Assembly: GCA_009694045.1 (NCBI GenBank)
Contig: SHVY01000016.1
Coordinates: forward strand, 1 to 58,963
Length of the DNA stretch: 58,963 nucleotides
Origin: Alphaproteobacteria bacterium
Lineage (GTDB): Bacteria; Pseudomonadota; Alphaproteobacteria; SP197
Reading direction: 5' to 3'
The translations under genes and the position numbers were made by a program. The notes under the pieces are model-generated. The model was not told where the DNA came from. It did not search any database and saw nothing but the letters and a program-made list of their open reading frames with translations. Positions within the stretch are counted from its first letter, which is position 1. Each line of letters opens with the position of its first letter. Of this stretch, positions 17,991-28,507 are shown one piece after another.

Positions 17991-18377
17991 ATGTCGTTGC
18001 GCTGGATCCAGGCAGGCTTCGCGGCCGCGGTGGTCACGCTGTTCGCGGCGGCCGGCCACGCCGACGGCGATGCGGCGAAGGGCGAGAAGGTGTTCAACAA
18101 GTGCAAGGCGTGTCACACGGTCGAGGCGGGTGGCAAGAACAAGGTCGGGCCGAACCTCCACGGGCTGTTCGGGCGCACCTCCGGGACCGTCGAGGGTTTC
18201 AGGTACTCGAAGGCCATGACGGCCGCGGGCATCGTGTGGGACGAGGCCCTGGTGGCGCAATACCTCGCCGACCCCAAGGAGTTCATAGCCGGGAACAAGA
18301 TGGTTTTCCCCGGACTCAAGAAGCAGAAGGACATCGACAACGTCATCGCCTACCTGAAGGGAGCGACGGCCCCCTGA
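17991..18377 (+). CDS. Class I c-type cytochrome (cytochrome c2/c550 type)
   Basis: 128 aa from ATG 17991 with AAAGGAG 8 bp upstream. A Sec signal (residues 1-24, ending GHA) exports it to the periplasm. Haem-binding CKACH lies at 38-42 and the distal Met ligand is in GNKMVFPGL (Met about 104), a standard mono-haem electron carrier. The stop overlaps the proposed start of kynureninase, so an electron carrier is co-translated with a catabolic enzyme, an unusual pairing. It may also serve the divergent flavoprotein dehydrogenase. Confidence 0.9.
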   Translation: MSLRWIQAGFAAAVVTLFAAAGHADGDAAKGEKVFNKCKACHTVEAGGKNKVGPNLHGLFGRTSGTVEGFRYSKAMTAAGIVWDEALVAQYLADPKEFIAGNKMVFPGLKKQKDIDNVIAYLKGATAP

Positions 18378-19609
18378 CGAACGACAGCGACATCGACGAC
18401 CTCGACCGTGCGGACCCATTGGCGTCGGTGCGGGAGGCCTTCGTTCTCCCGAGCGGCGTGATCTATCTCGATGGCAATTCGCTGGGGGCGCTGCCGCGGT
18501 CGGCGCTCGACCGGGTCCGCGCGGTCGCGGGCGAGGAGTGGGGGCGGGGCTTGATCGGTTCCTGGGTCGGCGCCGGCTGGATCGACCTGCCGCGCCGGGT
18601 CGGCGCCAAGATCGCGCCGCTGATCGGCGCCGCGGCGGACGAGGTCGTGGCCGCCGATTCGACCTCGGTCAACCTGTTCAAGGCCGTGTTGGCCGCGGCC
18701 GACCTCAACGGTGGCCGCTCGATGGTGCTGACCGAGCGCGGCGAGTTCCCGACCGATACCTACATGGCCGCGGCGGCCGCGGCTGTCACCCGCGGCGCGC
18801 TTCGGCATCGGCTCTGCGACGAGGGGACGGTCGCGGGCGCGCTCGACGCCGACACGGCCGTCATGGTCGTGAGCCACGTGCACTACCGCTCGGGCGAGGT
18901 CCGCGACATGGCGGGCCTGACCGCCCAAGCCCACGCCGCCGGAGCGCTGGTCGTCTGGGATCTCAGCCACGCGGCGGGTGCTGTTCGGGTCGACCTCGGG
19001 GGAGCGAACGCCGACTTCGCCGTCGGCTGCGGCTACAAGTACCTCAACGGCGGGCCGGGGGCGCCCGCCTATCTCTACGTCGCGCGGCGCCACCAGGCGC
19101 TCGCCCGCTCGCCCTTGACCGGCTGGCTCGGGCACGCGGCGCCGTTCGCCTTCGCCGATTCCTACGAACCGGCCGGGGGCATCGCCCGCTTCGTCTGCGG
19201 TACGCCGGGGGTGCTCGGCATGAGCGCGCTGGACGCGGCGCTCGACGTGTTCGCGGGTCTCGATGGGGTCGCCGTCGAACGCAAGGGGCGGGCGCTGGGC
19301 ACGCTGTTCATTGATCTGGTGGAGCGGCGCTGCGCCGGGTTGGGACTGGCCCTCGCCAGCCCGCGCGACCCCGCGCGACGGGGCTGCCATGTCGCACTCC
19401 GCCACGCGCATGGCTACCCCGTCATGCGGGCTCTGATCGAACGCGGGGTGATCGGCGATTTCCGCGATCCCGATATCCTGCGCTTCGGCTTCGCCCCGCT
19501 GTACACGCGCTATCGTGACGTCGCGCGGGCGGTCGAGGTCGTGCGCGACGTGCTCGCTGGCGAGTCCTGGCGCGACCCCCGCCATGCCGCCAGGGCCGTG
19601 GTCACATGA
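18374..19609 (+). CDS. kynU: Kynureninase (PLP-dependent)
   Basis: Cleaves L-kynurenine (or 3-hydroxykynurenine) to anthranilate and alanine; about 411 aa. Motifs: [39 protein letters not shown] and the PLP lysine in [13 protein letters not shown] (Lys about 222). There is no ATG/GTG/TTG before the conserved ADPL region. The best start is a CTG at 18374 overlapping the cytochrome stop (CTGA); a GTG at 18427 would remove the conserved start. No tryptophan dioxygenase or kynurenine formamidase of the KynB type is in the window. It heads a run of four overlapping or closely spaced catabolic genes. Confidence 0.88.
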   Translation: MTNDSDIDDLDRADPLASVREAFVLPSGVIYLDGNSLGALPRSALDRVRAVAGEEWGRGLIGSWVGAGWIDLPRRVGAKIAPLIGAAADEVVAADSTSVNLFKAVLAAADLNGGRSMVLTERGEFPTDTYMAAAAAAVTRGALRHRLCDEGTVAGALDADTAVMVVSHVHYRSGEVRDMAGLTAQAHAAGALVVWDLSHAAGAVRVDLGGANADFAVGCGYKYLNGGPGAPAYLYVARRHQALARSPLTGWLGHAAPFAFADSYEPAGGIARFVCGTPGVLGMSALDAALDVFAGLDGVAVERKGRALGTLFIDLVERRCAGLGLALASPRDPARRGCHVALRHAHGYPVMRALIERGVIGDFRDPDILRFGFAPLYTRYRDVARAVEVVRDVLAGESWRDPRHAARAVVT

Positions 19610-20352
19610 GTGTGGCGACCCACGGCCTGTGCCGCTTCGCCGGCCGGGTCGCCGTGGTGACCGGCGGCCGATCGGGCATCGGCCAGGCGACCATCCGGCG
19701 CCTGGAAGCCGAGGGCGCGGAGGCCTGGAGCCTCGATCTCGCGGCGGGCGCCGGCGCGCGCGACCTCGTCTGCGACGTCGGCGACGCGGCGGCCGTCGCG
19801 ACCGCGGTCGCGGCCGTGATGCACCGTTCGGGCCGCATCGACGTCCTGGTCAACGCCGCCGGCATCGTCCGCCCCGGCGGCGCGCAGGACCAGACCCTCG
19901 CCGATTGGCGCGACACGCTGCGCGTCAACCTCGACGGGACGTTCTTCGCCGTCCGGCACGTGCTGCCCCACATGATCGCCCGGCGCCGGGGCGCGATCGT
20001 CAACGTCGCGTCCGATGCGGGGCTGGTGGGGCAGCGCGACCAGATCGCCTACGCGACCAGCAAGGGCGCGGTCGTTCAGCTCACGCGGGCGGCGGCCCTC
20101 GACGCGGCGCCCCACGACGTGCGAGTGAACTGCGTCTGCCCCTGCTTCATCGACACGCCGCTGTTCCGGCGTTGGCTCGACGGGCAGCCGGACCCCGACG
20201 CCGCCATGGCGGCGGCGGCGGCCGAACAGCTCCTGGGGCGGGTCGGCCGGCCCGAGGAAGTGGCGGCGGCCATCGCCTTCCTCGCCTCCGACGACGCGGC
20301 CTTCGTCACCGGGGTCGCCATGCCCGTGGATGGCGGCACGACCGCGCGATGA
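19606..20352 (+). CDS. SDR-family oxidoreductase, first of a tandem pair
   Basis: 248 aa, cytoplasmic. NAD(P)-binding TGGRSGIGQ near the N-terminus, NAAGIVRPGG, Ser in NVASDAG, and the YATSK catalytic Tyr-Lys pair. The C-terminus FVTGVAMPVDGG is typical of classical SDR dehydrogenases of the FabG-like group. ATG overlaps the kynureninase stop (ATGA). The substrate is unknown. Confidence 0.88.
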   Translation: MSVATHGLCRFAGRVAVVTGGRSGIGQATIRRLEAEGAEAWSLDLAAGAGARDLVCDVGDAAAVATAVAAVMHRSGRIDVLVNAAGIVRPGGAQDQTLADWRDTLRVNLDGTFFAVRHVLPHMIARRRGAIVNVASDAGLVGQRDQIAYATSKGAVVQLTRAAALDAAPHDVRVNCVCPCFIDTPLFRRWLDGQPDPDAAMAAAAAEQLLGRVGRPEEVAAAIAFLASDDAAFVTGVAMPVDGGTTAR

Positions 20353-21110
20353 CGGCCACCCGATTCACCGGCAAGACCGTGATCGTCACCGGCGCCGCCC
20401 GTGGCATCGGCGCCGCGATCGCGCAAGGGTTCGCGGCCGAAGGTGCCGCGGTTTGCGTCCTCGATGCGAACCGCGGGGGCGCCGAGGCGATGGCCGCCAG
20501 CCTCGGCGGCGACGCCTGGGCCGAGGCGCTCGACGTGAGCGACGAAGACGCGGTCGCGGCGGCTGTGGCCGGCGTGGTGCGGCGTCGCGGCGTCCTCGAC
20601 GTGGTGGTCAACAACGCCGGCATCGCCGGGCCTCAGGAGCCGGCCCACCGGACGCCGCTGGACGGCTGGAACCGGACGTTGCAGGTCAACCTTACCGGGC
20701 CGTTCCTGCTGTCGAAGCATGCCGTCGGGGCGCTTGCGGCCGCGCACGGGTGCATCGTCAACATCGCCTCGGCGCTGGCCTTCATGGCGATCCCCAACGC
20801 ATGCGCCTACGGACCCAGCAAGGCGGGGATCGTGCAGCTCACCCGCGGCATGGCGGTGGACTACGCGCCCGCCGTGCGGGTCAACTGCGTCTGTCCCGGC
20901 GCGGTCCGCACGGCGATGATTGAATCGGTCCTGCCGCCGGGCGCGGCGATCGAGGAAGCGCTGGCCGAGTACGGGCGGATTCATCCGCTCTACCGCCGCC
21001 TGGCGCAGCCCGAGGAGATCGCCGACGCGGTGCTGTTCCTCGCCTCGGCCGATGCGTCGCTGATCACCGGGATCGCTTTGCCGGTCGATGGCGGTTTGGT
21101 GATGTCGTAG
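20349..21110 (+). CDS. SDR-family oxidoreductase, second of the pair
   Basis: 253 aa from ATG 20349, overlapping the previous stop (ATGA). Motifs: TGAARGIGAA, NNAGIAGP, catalytic Ser in NIASALAF, YGPSK, and ITGIALPVDGG at the end. It is only moderately similar to its neighbour, so the two probably act on different steps or stereoisomers rather than being a recent duplication. Confidence 0.88.
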   Translation: MTATRFTGKTVIVTGAARGIGAAIAQGFAAEGAAVCVLDANRGGAEAMAASLGGDAWAEALDVSDEDAVAAAVAGVVRRRGVLDVVVNNAGIAGPQEPAHRTPLDGWNRTLQVNLTGPFLLSKHAVGALAAAHGCIVNIASALAFMAIPNACAYGPSKAGIVQLTRGMAVDYAPAVRVNCVCPGAVRTAMIESVLPPGAAIEEALAEYGRIHPLYRRLAQPEEIADAVLFLASADASLITGIALPVDGGLVMS

Positions 21111-21121
21111 CGGGAGGGTCC

Positions 21122-21943
21122 ATGGTTCGCTCAGGCTCGATCGAGGTCGCCCCCGGCGTGGCACTTCACTACGAGGAATCGGGCACGGGTCGGCCGATCG
21201 TCTTCATCCATGGCGTCTGGGCCAGCTCGCGGTTTTTCGCGCGGCAGCTCGATCACTTCGGCCGCCGCTTCCACGCCGTGGCCCTCGATCTGCGCGGCCA
21301 CGGGCGATCGGCCATGACCCTGAAGGAGCAGACCGTCGCGACCTATGCCCGCGACCTGAAGTCGTTCCTCGAACGCCTCGGGCTGGTGCGCCCCATCCTC
21401 GTCGGCTGGTCCATGGGGGCCTTCGTCATCTGGGATTTCGTCCGCCAGTTCGGCCCGGGCGACATCGCGGCCGTCGTCGTGGTGGATCAGGCGCCCAGCG
21501 ATCTGCGCTCGGCCGCCGAACCCGAGGGCATGATCGGGATCGAATTCCTGGCCGTCCTGCACCGGCGCACGCTCGACGACCGGGCGGCGTTGGTCCACGA
21601 GCTCATCCCCATGATCTTCGCGCACCCGCCCGCGGCGGCCGATCATCGCTGGTTGCACGCTGAAATGTGCCGGGCGCCGGAGGTGATCGCGGCGGCGATC
21701 CTGGTCGATCAGACCTTCCAGGATTACCGCGATGTGCTGGACGGTTTCCCAATCCCGACCCTGGTCTGCTACGGCGAGCGTGGCACGCAGCCGAAGGCGA
21801 GCCTGCGTTGGATCGCGGCGGCCGCGCGCCAAGGCGATGCCGTGGAGTTCAAGGGCTGCGGCCACTCCCTGTTCATCGAGGACCCGGCCGCGTTCAACGC
21901 CACCGTCGAGGCGTTCATCGCGAAAGTCATCCCAAGCCCTTGA
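21122..21943 (+). CDS. Alpha/beta hydrolase
   Basis: 273 aa. FIHGVWASSRFF (oxyanion region, about 28-40), DLRGHGRS, nucleophile GWSMGA with Ser about 97, and terminal His in GCGHSLFIEDP. AGGGTCC-like sequence precedes the ATG, 11 bp after the SDR stop. It could be an esterase, lactonase or arylformamidase; the sequence alone does not decide. Its 3' end overlaps the convergent aminotransferase by 17 bp. Confidence 0.85.
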   Translation: MVRSGSIEVAPGVALHYEESGTGRPIVFIHGVWASSRFFARQLDHFGRRFHAVALDLRGHGRSAMTLKEQTVATYARDLKSFLERLGLVRPILVGWSMGAFVIWDFVRQFGPGDIAAVVVVDQAPSDLRSAAEPEGMIGIEFLAVLHRRTLDDRAALVHELIPMIFAHPPAAADHRWLHAEMCRAPEVIAAAILVDQTFQDYRDVLDGFPIPTLVCYGERGTQPKASLRWIAAAARQGDAVEFKGCGHSLFIEDPAAFNATVEAFIAKVIPSP

Positions 21944-23087
21944 CCAGGCGCTCCATGGCGGTGGTCATCGCCGCGGGGGAGGCGGCGAAGCACAGGCGCA
22001 TATAGCCCTCGCCGCCGGGGCCGAAAGCGGTGCCGGGCGCCAGCCCGACGCCGGCCTCGACCAGACGGAAGGCGAGGGCCCGGCTGTCCGCCTCGCCGTC
22101 GACGGCGAAGAATTGATAGAACGCGCCCGCGGCCGGCACGAACCGGACGCGGGGCAACCCGGCCAAGGCCGCGGCGACGATGCCGCGCGAGACGCGGCAG
22201 CGGTCGATCAGCGCCTTGACCGTGGGCTCGCCCCCCTCGATCGCGGCGATGGCGCCGAACTGCAGGAACGTGGCCACGCCCGACGTGCTGAATTGATTCA
22301 GGTTTTCGTAGACCTGCCCGAGTGCCGCCGGCGCCACCAGCCAGCCGATCCGCCATCCCGTCATCGACCAGTTCTTCGAGAACGTGTTGGTGACGATCAG
22401 GCGCTCCTCGGGCTCCATGATTTCGAGGAAGGACGGCGCCTGGGGCAGATCGTAGGTCAGCCGCTGGTAGACCTCGTCGGAAATGATCCACAACCCGCGC
22501 GCCCGGGCAAAGTCGCGCAGCGCGATCATGGCGTCCCGCGCCATCACCCAGCCCGTGGGGTTGTTCGGCGAATTGATGACGATCGCCTTGGTCCTGGGCC
22601 CGCACGCGTCGAACAGCCGGTCCAGGTCCAGATCCCAGCCCCGGTTGCCGAACCCCAGGGGGACGGCCCGGGGAACCCCGCCGGCGATCCGCAAGGCCGC
22701 CGCCGCGTTGGGCCAGGCGGGGGTGGTATACACCAGCTCGTCCCCCGGCCCGGTCAGCATCTGCAGGGTCTCCATTACCGCCTGCATACCGCCAACGGTC
22801 ACGGAGATCCGCTCCGGTGACATGGCGACGCCGTGCAGCCGCGCGACATAGGCGGCGATCGCCCGGCGCAGCGGCGGAATGCCGCGCGAATGGCTGTAGA
22901 ACGTTTGACCGTCGCGCAGCGCGGCTATCGCCGCCTCGCCGATGAACGACGGCGTCGGCAGATCGCCCTCGCCGACCCACAGCCGGATCAAGTCCGGCCG
23001 GTCGCGGGCGTGGTTGACCAGCTCGATGATGCCGCTTTCCGGCTCTTCGGCGACGTCGCGCCGGATCGAGGCAAGCAACCCGTTCAA
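21927..23087 (-). CDS. Class I/II PLP-dependent aminotransferase
   Basis: About 386 aa from a TTG at 23087, which lies 2 bp after the upstream aminotransferase stop. No ATG precedes the conserved region. Fold-type I aminotransferase: RLWVGEGDLPTPSFI, INSPNNPTGWV, SDEVYQRLTYD, PLP lysine in NTFSKNWSMTGWRIGW, and substrate Arg in GYMRLCFAAS. It belongs to the aspartate/aromatic/kynurenine aminotransferase-like group. Co-transcribed with the class III enzyme. Confidence 0.87.
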   Translation of the reverse strand: MNGLLASIRRDVAEEPESGIIELVNHARDRPDLIRLWVGEGDLPTPSFIGEAAIAALRDGQTFYSHSRGIPPLRRAIAAYVARLHGVAMSPERISVTVGGMQAVMETLQMLTGPGDELVYTTPAWPNAAAALRIAGGVPRAVPLGFGNRGWDLDLDRLFDACGPRTKAIVINSPNNPTGWVMARDAMIALRDFARARGLWIISDEVYQRLTYDLPQAPSFLEIMEPEERLIVTNTFSKNWSMTGWRIGWLVAPAALGQVYENLNQFSTSGVATFLQFGAIAAIEGGEPTVKALIDRCRVSRGIVAAALAGLPRVRFVPAAGAFYQFFAVDGEADSRALAFRLVEAGVGLAPGTAFGPGGEGYMRLCFAASPAAMTTAMERLVKGLG

Positions 23088-23089
23088 GA

Positions 23090-24424
23090 CTACCAGCCGG
23101 CGTAGGCGGCCACGGCGGCGTCGGACACCCGGCCGGCCGCCACGTCCTCCAAGGCCCGGTCGATGATCTGCAAGCCTTCGTCCGCCTCGGCCTCGGAGAG
23201 GGTGAGGGGCGGGGTCAGTTCCAGCACGTTGGAGTGGTGGCCGACGTAGAACAGCGCCGCGCCCAGCTCGGCCGCGCGGTAGACGACCTTGGCGCACGCC
23301 TTGGTGGCGGGGCGACGGGTGCCGCGGTCCTCCACCAGGTCCACGCCGATGATCAGTCCGCGCCCGCGCACGTCGCCGATCATCGGATGACGGTTGGAGA
23401 GGCGCCGCAGGCCGTCCATGATCTGGCGCCCGCGCGCGGCCGCGTTGTCCATCAGGCGTTCGCCGGTGATGGTGCGCAAGACCGCCCGCCCGGCCGCCGC
23501 CGACACCGGGTTGCCCGAAGTCGTGGTGATGGTGAGCCCCAGCTTGTGGTTCAGGATTTCCGCCGGCCCGACCACCGCGGACAACGGCAGCCCGCCGCCG
23601 ATCGCCTTGCCGAACGAGATGATGTCCGGAACCACGCCTTCGATCTCGAAGGAATGGAGAAACCCGGTCCGACCCAGGCCGACCTTGACCTCGTCGCAGA
23701 TCAGCAGGATGCCATTGCGGCGGCACAGGTCGGCCAGGCCCTTGAGGAAGCCGGGCGGCGGTACGATGTCGCCGGCGTCGCACATGACGACCTCCAGGAA
23801 CACGCCCGCCACCTGGGAAGGCGGCGCGATGGTGTCCAGGAGGTACTGGAAGTAGTCCAGCGACTGCTTGACGACGTCGCCCGCGAAGGGCGGGCGATAG
23901 GGGTCGGGGTAGGGCACATAGACCTGCCCCGCCCGCGTGGACGGCACGCTGTTGAGCTGCTGCGCGCTGTAGCCGGACAGCGCCAGGCTGCCCGACAGCC
24001 CGCCGTGGGTACCGCCGATGAAGGACACGAAGCGCGACCGCCCGGTGGCCGCGACGACGCAGCGGGCGAGCGCATCGTTGGCGTCGGAGCCGCAGTGGCC
24101 GAACCACACCCGGCGATCGCCCGTGCCGGGTGTCGCGGCCAGCAGCTCCTCGGCCAGGGCCACCGCCTCCGGGTTGGTGGTGCTGACGTTGCTGGCGGAC
24201 GCCATGGTCCCGACGGCCCTGGTCACCGCCTCGACCACCGCCGGATGGGCATAGCCCAGGCTCGCGGTGCCCCAGGTGCCGGCCAGGTCGAGGATGCGCC
24301 GTCCGTCTTCCGCGACCAGATAGGCGCCCTCGCCACGCACGATGGAGTAGGGAAAGAACCGGATCTTGTTGGTGTCGGCGATGACACGCCGCTCGCGCTC
24401 TTCCAGCGATAGAACCATGGCCAT
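23090..24424 (-). CDS. Class III PLP-dependent aminotransferase (omega-amino acid type)
   Basis: 444 aa from ATG 24424. Motifs: LDLAGTWGTASLGYAHP, GSDANDAL, GTHGGLSGS, ICDEVKVGLGRTG, PLP lysine in SFGKAIGGGLP, and GRGLIIGVDLV. Enzymes of this class transfer amino groups from terminal amines or beta/gamma/omega-amino acids (4-aminobutyrate, ornithine, beta-alanine, taurine). First gene of a two-gene minus-strand operon. Divergent from the N-formylglutamate amidohydrolase-like gene, with a 115-bp gap in which I see no clear operator. Confidence 0.88.
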   Translation of the reverse strand: MAMVLSLEERERRVIADTNKIRFFPYSIVRGEGAYLVAEDGRRILDLAGTWGTASLGYAHPAVVEAVTRAVGTMASASNVSTTNPEAVALAEELLAATPGTGDRRVWFGHCGSDANDALARCVVAATGRSRFVSFIGGTHGGLSGSLALSGYSAQQLNSVPSTRAGQVYVPYPDPYRPPFAGDVVKQSLDYFQYLLDTIAPPSQVAGVFLEVVMCDAGDIVPPPGFLKGLADLCRRNGILLICDEVKVGLGRTGFLHSFEIEGVVPDIISFGKAIGGGLPLSAVVGPAEILNHKLGLTITTTSGNPVSAAAGRAVLRTITGERLMDNAAARGRQIMDGLRRLSNRHPMIGDVRGRGLIIGVDLVEDRGTRRPATKACAKVVYRAAELGAALFYVGHHSNVLELTPPLTLSEAEADEGLQIIDRALEDVAAGRVSDAAVAAYAGW

Positions 24425-24539
24425 CCCCCCGTTGATCCACCCAGGGATTGTCCGCCACCGACCCCTCCGTGGCAAGTTCTGCTCCTTGCCGCACCTCGGT
24501 TGGCGCGCTACTGTTCCCCACCGAGGGAGGCTGAGTTAC

Positions 24540-25384
<845 letters not shown>

Positions 25385-25388
<4 letters not shown>

Positions 25389-26059
25389 AGCGCAGCGAGA
25401 TCAATGCCCTACCGGTGACCGGCGACGTCTCGTTCCGGCAACGCGCCATCGAACCGAAGCGCACGGCGCTGATCCTCATCGATCTGCAGAAGGGTGAGTA
25501 CACCCCCGAGAAGGTGAAGGCGGAGCCGCAGGAGAAGTACTTCTGGGATCGCCTGGCGAATACGGTGATCCCCAACACCCAGCGGCTGATGGCGGCGTGC
25601 CGCGGCGCCGGCGTCGAGGTGATGTTCACCACCGTCGAATGTCTGACGCTGGACGGCCGCGACCGCGGCCTGGACTACAAGGTTTCCGGGTTCTTCGTCC
25701 CCAAGGGTGCCTGGGAAGCCCAGGTCCTGGACGAGCTGAAGCCGCTGCCGAACGAGATTCAGATCCCCAAGTCGTCGTCGAGCGTGTTCGTCTCCACCAA
25801 CATCGACTACATCCTGCGCAACCTGGGCATCGAATACGTGATCCTCGTCGGCATCGTCACCGATCAATGCGTGGATTCCGCCGTCCGCGATTTTTGCGAC
25901 GCCAACTACATGGTGACGCTGGTGACCGACTGCTGCGCGACCCATACTCAGGAGCGTCACGACGCCTCGATCCGGGCGATCAAGGGCTATTGCCGCCAGC
26001 GCACCACGGATCAATTGCTGACGGAGATCGACGGCTTGCGCCGGCAAGCGGCGGAATAG
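25385..26059 (+). CDS. Isochorismatase-family cysteine hydrolase
   Basis: 224 aa. Catalytic triad of the family visible: Asp in LILIDLQKGEY, Lys in IQIPKSSSSVF, and Cys in VTDQCVDSAVRDFCD. Homologues include N-carbamoylsarcosine amidase, ureidoacrylate and biuret hydrolases and nicotinamidases. It is translationally coupled to the deformylase-like gene and followed by the Liv-type importer, so an imported amide, carbamoyl or formyl compound is a reasonable substrate class. I cannot say which. Confidence 0.87.
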
Positions 26060-26097
26060 CTCCGCCGGAAAAGTGTGCAACGAAAGGGAGGAACACG

Positions 26098-27306
26098 ATG
26101 CAACGGAAACTGACGATCGGGCTGACCGCCGCCGTGATGGCGGTCGGCGCGGGCGGCTTCGCGGTGGCCCAGGACACGGTTGTCCTCGGCTTCGCCGTCG
26201 CCCAGAGCGGCTGGATGGCCGCGTACGATGGGCCTCCGCTCAACGGTGCCTTGATGGCGATCGACGAGCTCAACGCGGCCGGGGGCATCCTCGGCAAGCA
26301 AATCACATCGGTGGTCGCCGATACCAAGACCGACACGGCGGAAGGCGCCAAGGCCGCGGCCGAAGTGATCGACCAGGGCGCGCAGTTCATGGCGGTGAGT
26401 TGTGATTACGACATGGGGGCGTCTGCCGCCACCGTGGCCAACGACGCCAAGATGATCGCCATCTCGTTCTGCGCCTCCGACGCCAAGATGGGCGTCCAGG
26501 GCATCGGCCCCTACGTCTTCAGCCTGGAGATCTTCGGCCAGGGCGAAGGCGCCGTGGCCGCGGCCTTCGCCTGGAAGCAGGGCTGGCGCAAGGCCTACGC
26601 CTTGCTCGACGCCTCGATCGAATACGACAAGAGTGTCTGCGACGGCTTCCTGGAGCACTGGGCGAAGCTCGGCGGCGAGATGATCGGCGCCGATACCTTC
26701 ATGCAGGAAGACGCCTCGATCGCCTCGCAGATCACCCGCTACAAGGAGGCCGCGGCGGCCAACAGCGAGCCGGAAATCCTGGCGCTGTGCTCCTACGTGC
26801 CGGGGGCGACCTCGGCGATCCGGCAGATCCGGGCCGCCGGCATCGACGCGGCGATCATCGGCGGCGATTCCATGGACGGCGACTACTGGGTCGCGGGCGT
26901 GCCCGGGCTCAGCAATCACTACGCCGTGACCTTCGGCTCCAAGTGGGGCGACGATCCCGACGTGACCATCAACGACTTCTTCGGTCGCTACGAGGCGAAG
27001 TTCGGCGTGCCGGAGACGTCGTTCCCGCTGAACGGCTACAGCTTCGTCCAGGCCATCAAGATCGCGGCCGAACGGGCGGGTTCCCTGGAGACCGAGGCGG
27101 TCCTGGCCGAACTCAACAAGTTCACCAAGGAGCCGCTGCTGTGGGGCGCCACCACCTTTACCCCGGACCTGCACATCGACGTCATCCACCCGATGACGGT
27201 GGTGCAGATCCAGGACGGCAAGGGCAGCTTCGCCGATCGGCTCACCGTCGAGGATCCGCCGGCCCTCAAGCTGGTCTTCCCCGAGTTCCGGGCGGATCTG
27301 TACTAG
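26098..27306 (+). CDS. livJ: Branched-chain-type ABC transporter substrate-binding protein (SBP family 4/LivJ-like)
   Basis: 402 aa with a Sec signal (MQRKLTIGLTAAVMAVGAGGFAVA) and an AAGGGAGG box 8 bp before ATG. The mature protein begins QDTVVLGFAVAQSGWMAAYDG and follows the Leu/Ile/Val-binding fold, including AIDELNAAGGILGKQI and SAIRQIRAAGIDAAIIGGDS. Members bind branched-chain amino acids but also amides, urea and aromatic acids, so the ligand is open; the upstream hydrolases suggest an amide. The gene ends in TACTAG, and palindromic repeats fill the gap before livH. Confidence 0.88.
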   Translation: MQRKLTIGLTAAVMAVGAGGFAVAQDTVVLGFAVAQSGWMAAYDGPPLNGALMAIDELNAAGGILGKQITSVVADTKTDTAEGAKAAAEVIDQGAQFMAVSCDYDMGASAATVANDAKMIAISFCASDAKMGVQGIGPYVFSLEIFGQGEGAVAAAFAWKQGWRKAYALLDASIEYDKSVCDGFLEHWAKLGGEMIGADTFMQEDASIASQITRYKEAAAANSEPEILALCSYVPGATSAIRQIRAAGIDAAIIGGDSMDGDYWVAGVPGLSNHYAVTFGSKWGDDPDVTINDFFGRYEAKFGVPETSFPLNGYSFVQAIKIAAERAGSLETEAVLAELNKFTKEPLLWGATTFTPDLHIDVIHPMTVVQIQDGKGSFADRLTVEDPPALKLVFPEFRADLY

Positions 27307-27318
27307 TCTTCGAGGTCT

Positions 27319-27464
27319 CCCTCTCCCCTTGTGGGAGAGGGTTGGGGTGAGGGGTAGCGCGTCCGCGCGTCAGATGAAGTGCCTTGCTTTGCGCGTCCGC
27401 GCGCCCCCTCACCCTCCCGGCGCCTACGGCGCCGGGCCCCTCCCTCTCCCACGAGGGGAGAGGG
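27319..27464. repeat. Large G/C-rich palindromic repeat between livJ and livH
   Basis: The outer arms CCCTCTCCCCTTGTGGGAG (from 27319) and CTCCCACGAGGGGAGAGGG (to 27464) are inverted copies, and each arm is itself a hairpin. Inner parts continue the inverted repeat (GTTGGGGTGAGGGG against CCCCCTCACCCTC, and GCGCGTCCGCGCG near the centre), with an extra hairpin GGCGCCTACGGCGCC in the right arm. Elements of this CCCTCTCCCC...GGGAGAGGG type are widespread intergenic repeats in GC-rich proteobacteria. Confidence 0.75.
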
Positions 27465-27468
27465 TCAG

Positions 27469-27588
27469 CTAGTGGTCCGACACAAACGCATGATTCATCA
27501 CCGTGTTTGGGGCGGGCCACAAGATGAGAGTCGTCCTAGGGGTTTGGCCCGACGGATCGTGAACGATCCGTCGGAGTCAAAGCACTAG
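27469..27588. repeat. CTAG-bounded inverted-repeat element, family 1, copy 2 (intact)
   Basis: 120 bp from CTAGTGGTCCGAC to GTCAAAGCACTAG, with both CTAG ends preserved. Contains a perfect hairpin GACGGATCG (27551-27559), loop TGAA, CGATCCGTC (27564-27572). It ends 3 bp before the livH ATG (27592), so livH has element sequence as its leader. Confidence 0.88.
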
Positions 27589-27591
27589 GTC

Positions 27592-28506
27592 ATGACCAAC
27601 CTCATTCAGGTCCTGATCGACGCGCTCGCGTTGGGCAGCATCTATGCCCTGACGGCCCTGGGCATCGGGCTGATTTTCGGCGTCATGCGGCTGATCAACT
27701 TCGCCCACGGCGATCTGATCATGGCCGGGGGCTACTCCCTGATCGTGCCGACGACCGCCGCGACCTCGACCCTGTTCATCGGCGCCTGGCCGACGCCGTT
27801 CCTGGTGGCCGGCGTGACCCTGGTCGTCGTCCTGCTGGCGCTTGCCTCCGAACGGATGGCCTTCCGCCCGGTGCGCCGCGCGGCCCCGTCGGTCCTGCTG
27901 ATCACCTCGTTCGCGGTCAGCTACTTCATGCAGAACGTCGTCATCATGCTCTACGGTGGGCGGCCCAAGGCCGTGAACCTTTGGCAGGGGCTGATGGAGC
28001 CGATCCTGATCGCCGGCGTGCGCATCCCCAAGCTGCAGATGCTGACGATCGCCGTCACCCTCGGGCTGCTCGCGCTTCTCGTCCTGTTCCTGAAGCGCAC
28101 ACCCATGGGCATCGCCATGCGGGCCGCGTCCGAGGATTTCCGCATGGCCCGCCTCCTGGGCGTCCGCGCGAACCGGGTGATCGCCGTGGCCTTCGCCATG
28201 AGCGGCGTCCTCGCCGCCGCAGTCTCGTTCCTGATCGTCTCGCAGAACGGAGTTCTATCGTACCACATGGGCGTGCCGCTGGTTCTGTTCGCCTTCGTCG
28301 CCACGGTGGTCGGCGGCATGGGCAGCATCGTCGGCGCGGTGCTGGGCGGCTTCACAGTCGGCATCGCCAGCGTGATCTTCCAGGTGTACCTGCCGATCGA
28401 ATGGCGCCCCAACCGCGACGTATGGGTCTACGGCATGATCCTTCTCGTGCTGCTCGTGCGCCCCTCGGGCCTGGTGCGGGTCCGCTCGATCGAGGAGCGC
28501 GCCTAG
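27592..28506 (+). CDS. livH: Branched-chain-type ABC transporter permease LivH
   Basis: 304 aa, about eight hydrophobic helices, starting LIQVLIDALALGSIYALTAL as LivH proteins do. RLINFAHGDLIMAGGY is the family signature after the second helix. SEDFRMARLLGVRANRV is the cytoplasmic loop facing the ATPase. The C-terminus ends at LVRPSGLVRVRS. Only 1 bp separates its TAG from livM. No obvious Shine-Dalgarno sequence apart from the repeat-derived leader. Confidence 0.92.
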   Translation: MTNLIQVLIDALALGSIYALTALGIGLIFGVMRLINFAHGDLIMAGGYSLIVPTTAATSTLFIGAWPTPFLVAGVTLVVVLLALASERMAFRPVRRAAPSVLLITSFAVSYFMQNVVIMLYGGRPKAVNLWQGLMEPILIAGVRIPKLQMLTIAVTLGLLALLVLFLKRTPMGIAMRAASEDFRMARLLGVRANRVIAVAFAMSGVLAAAVSFLIVSQNGVLSYHMGVPLVLFAFVATVVGGMGSIVGAVLGGFTVGIASVIFQVYLPIEWRPNRDVWVYGMILLVLLVRPSGLVRVRSIEERA

Positions 28507-28507
28507 G

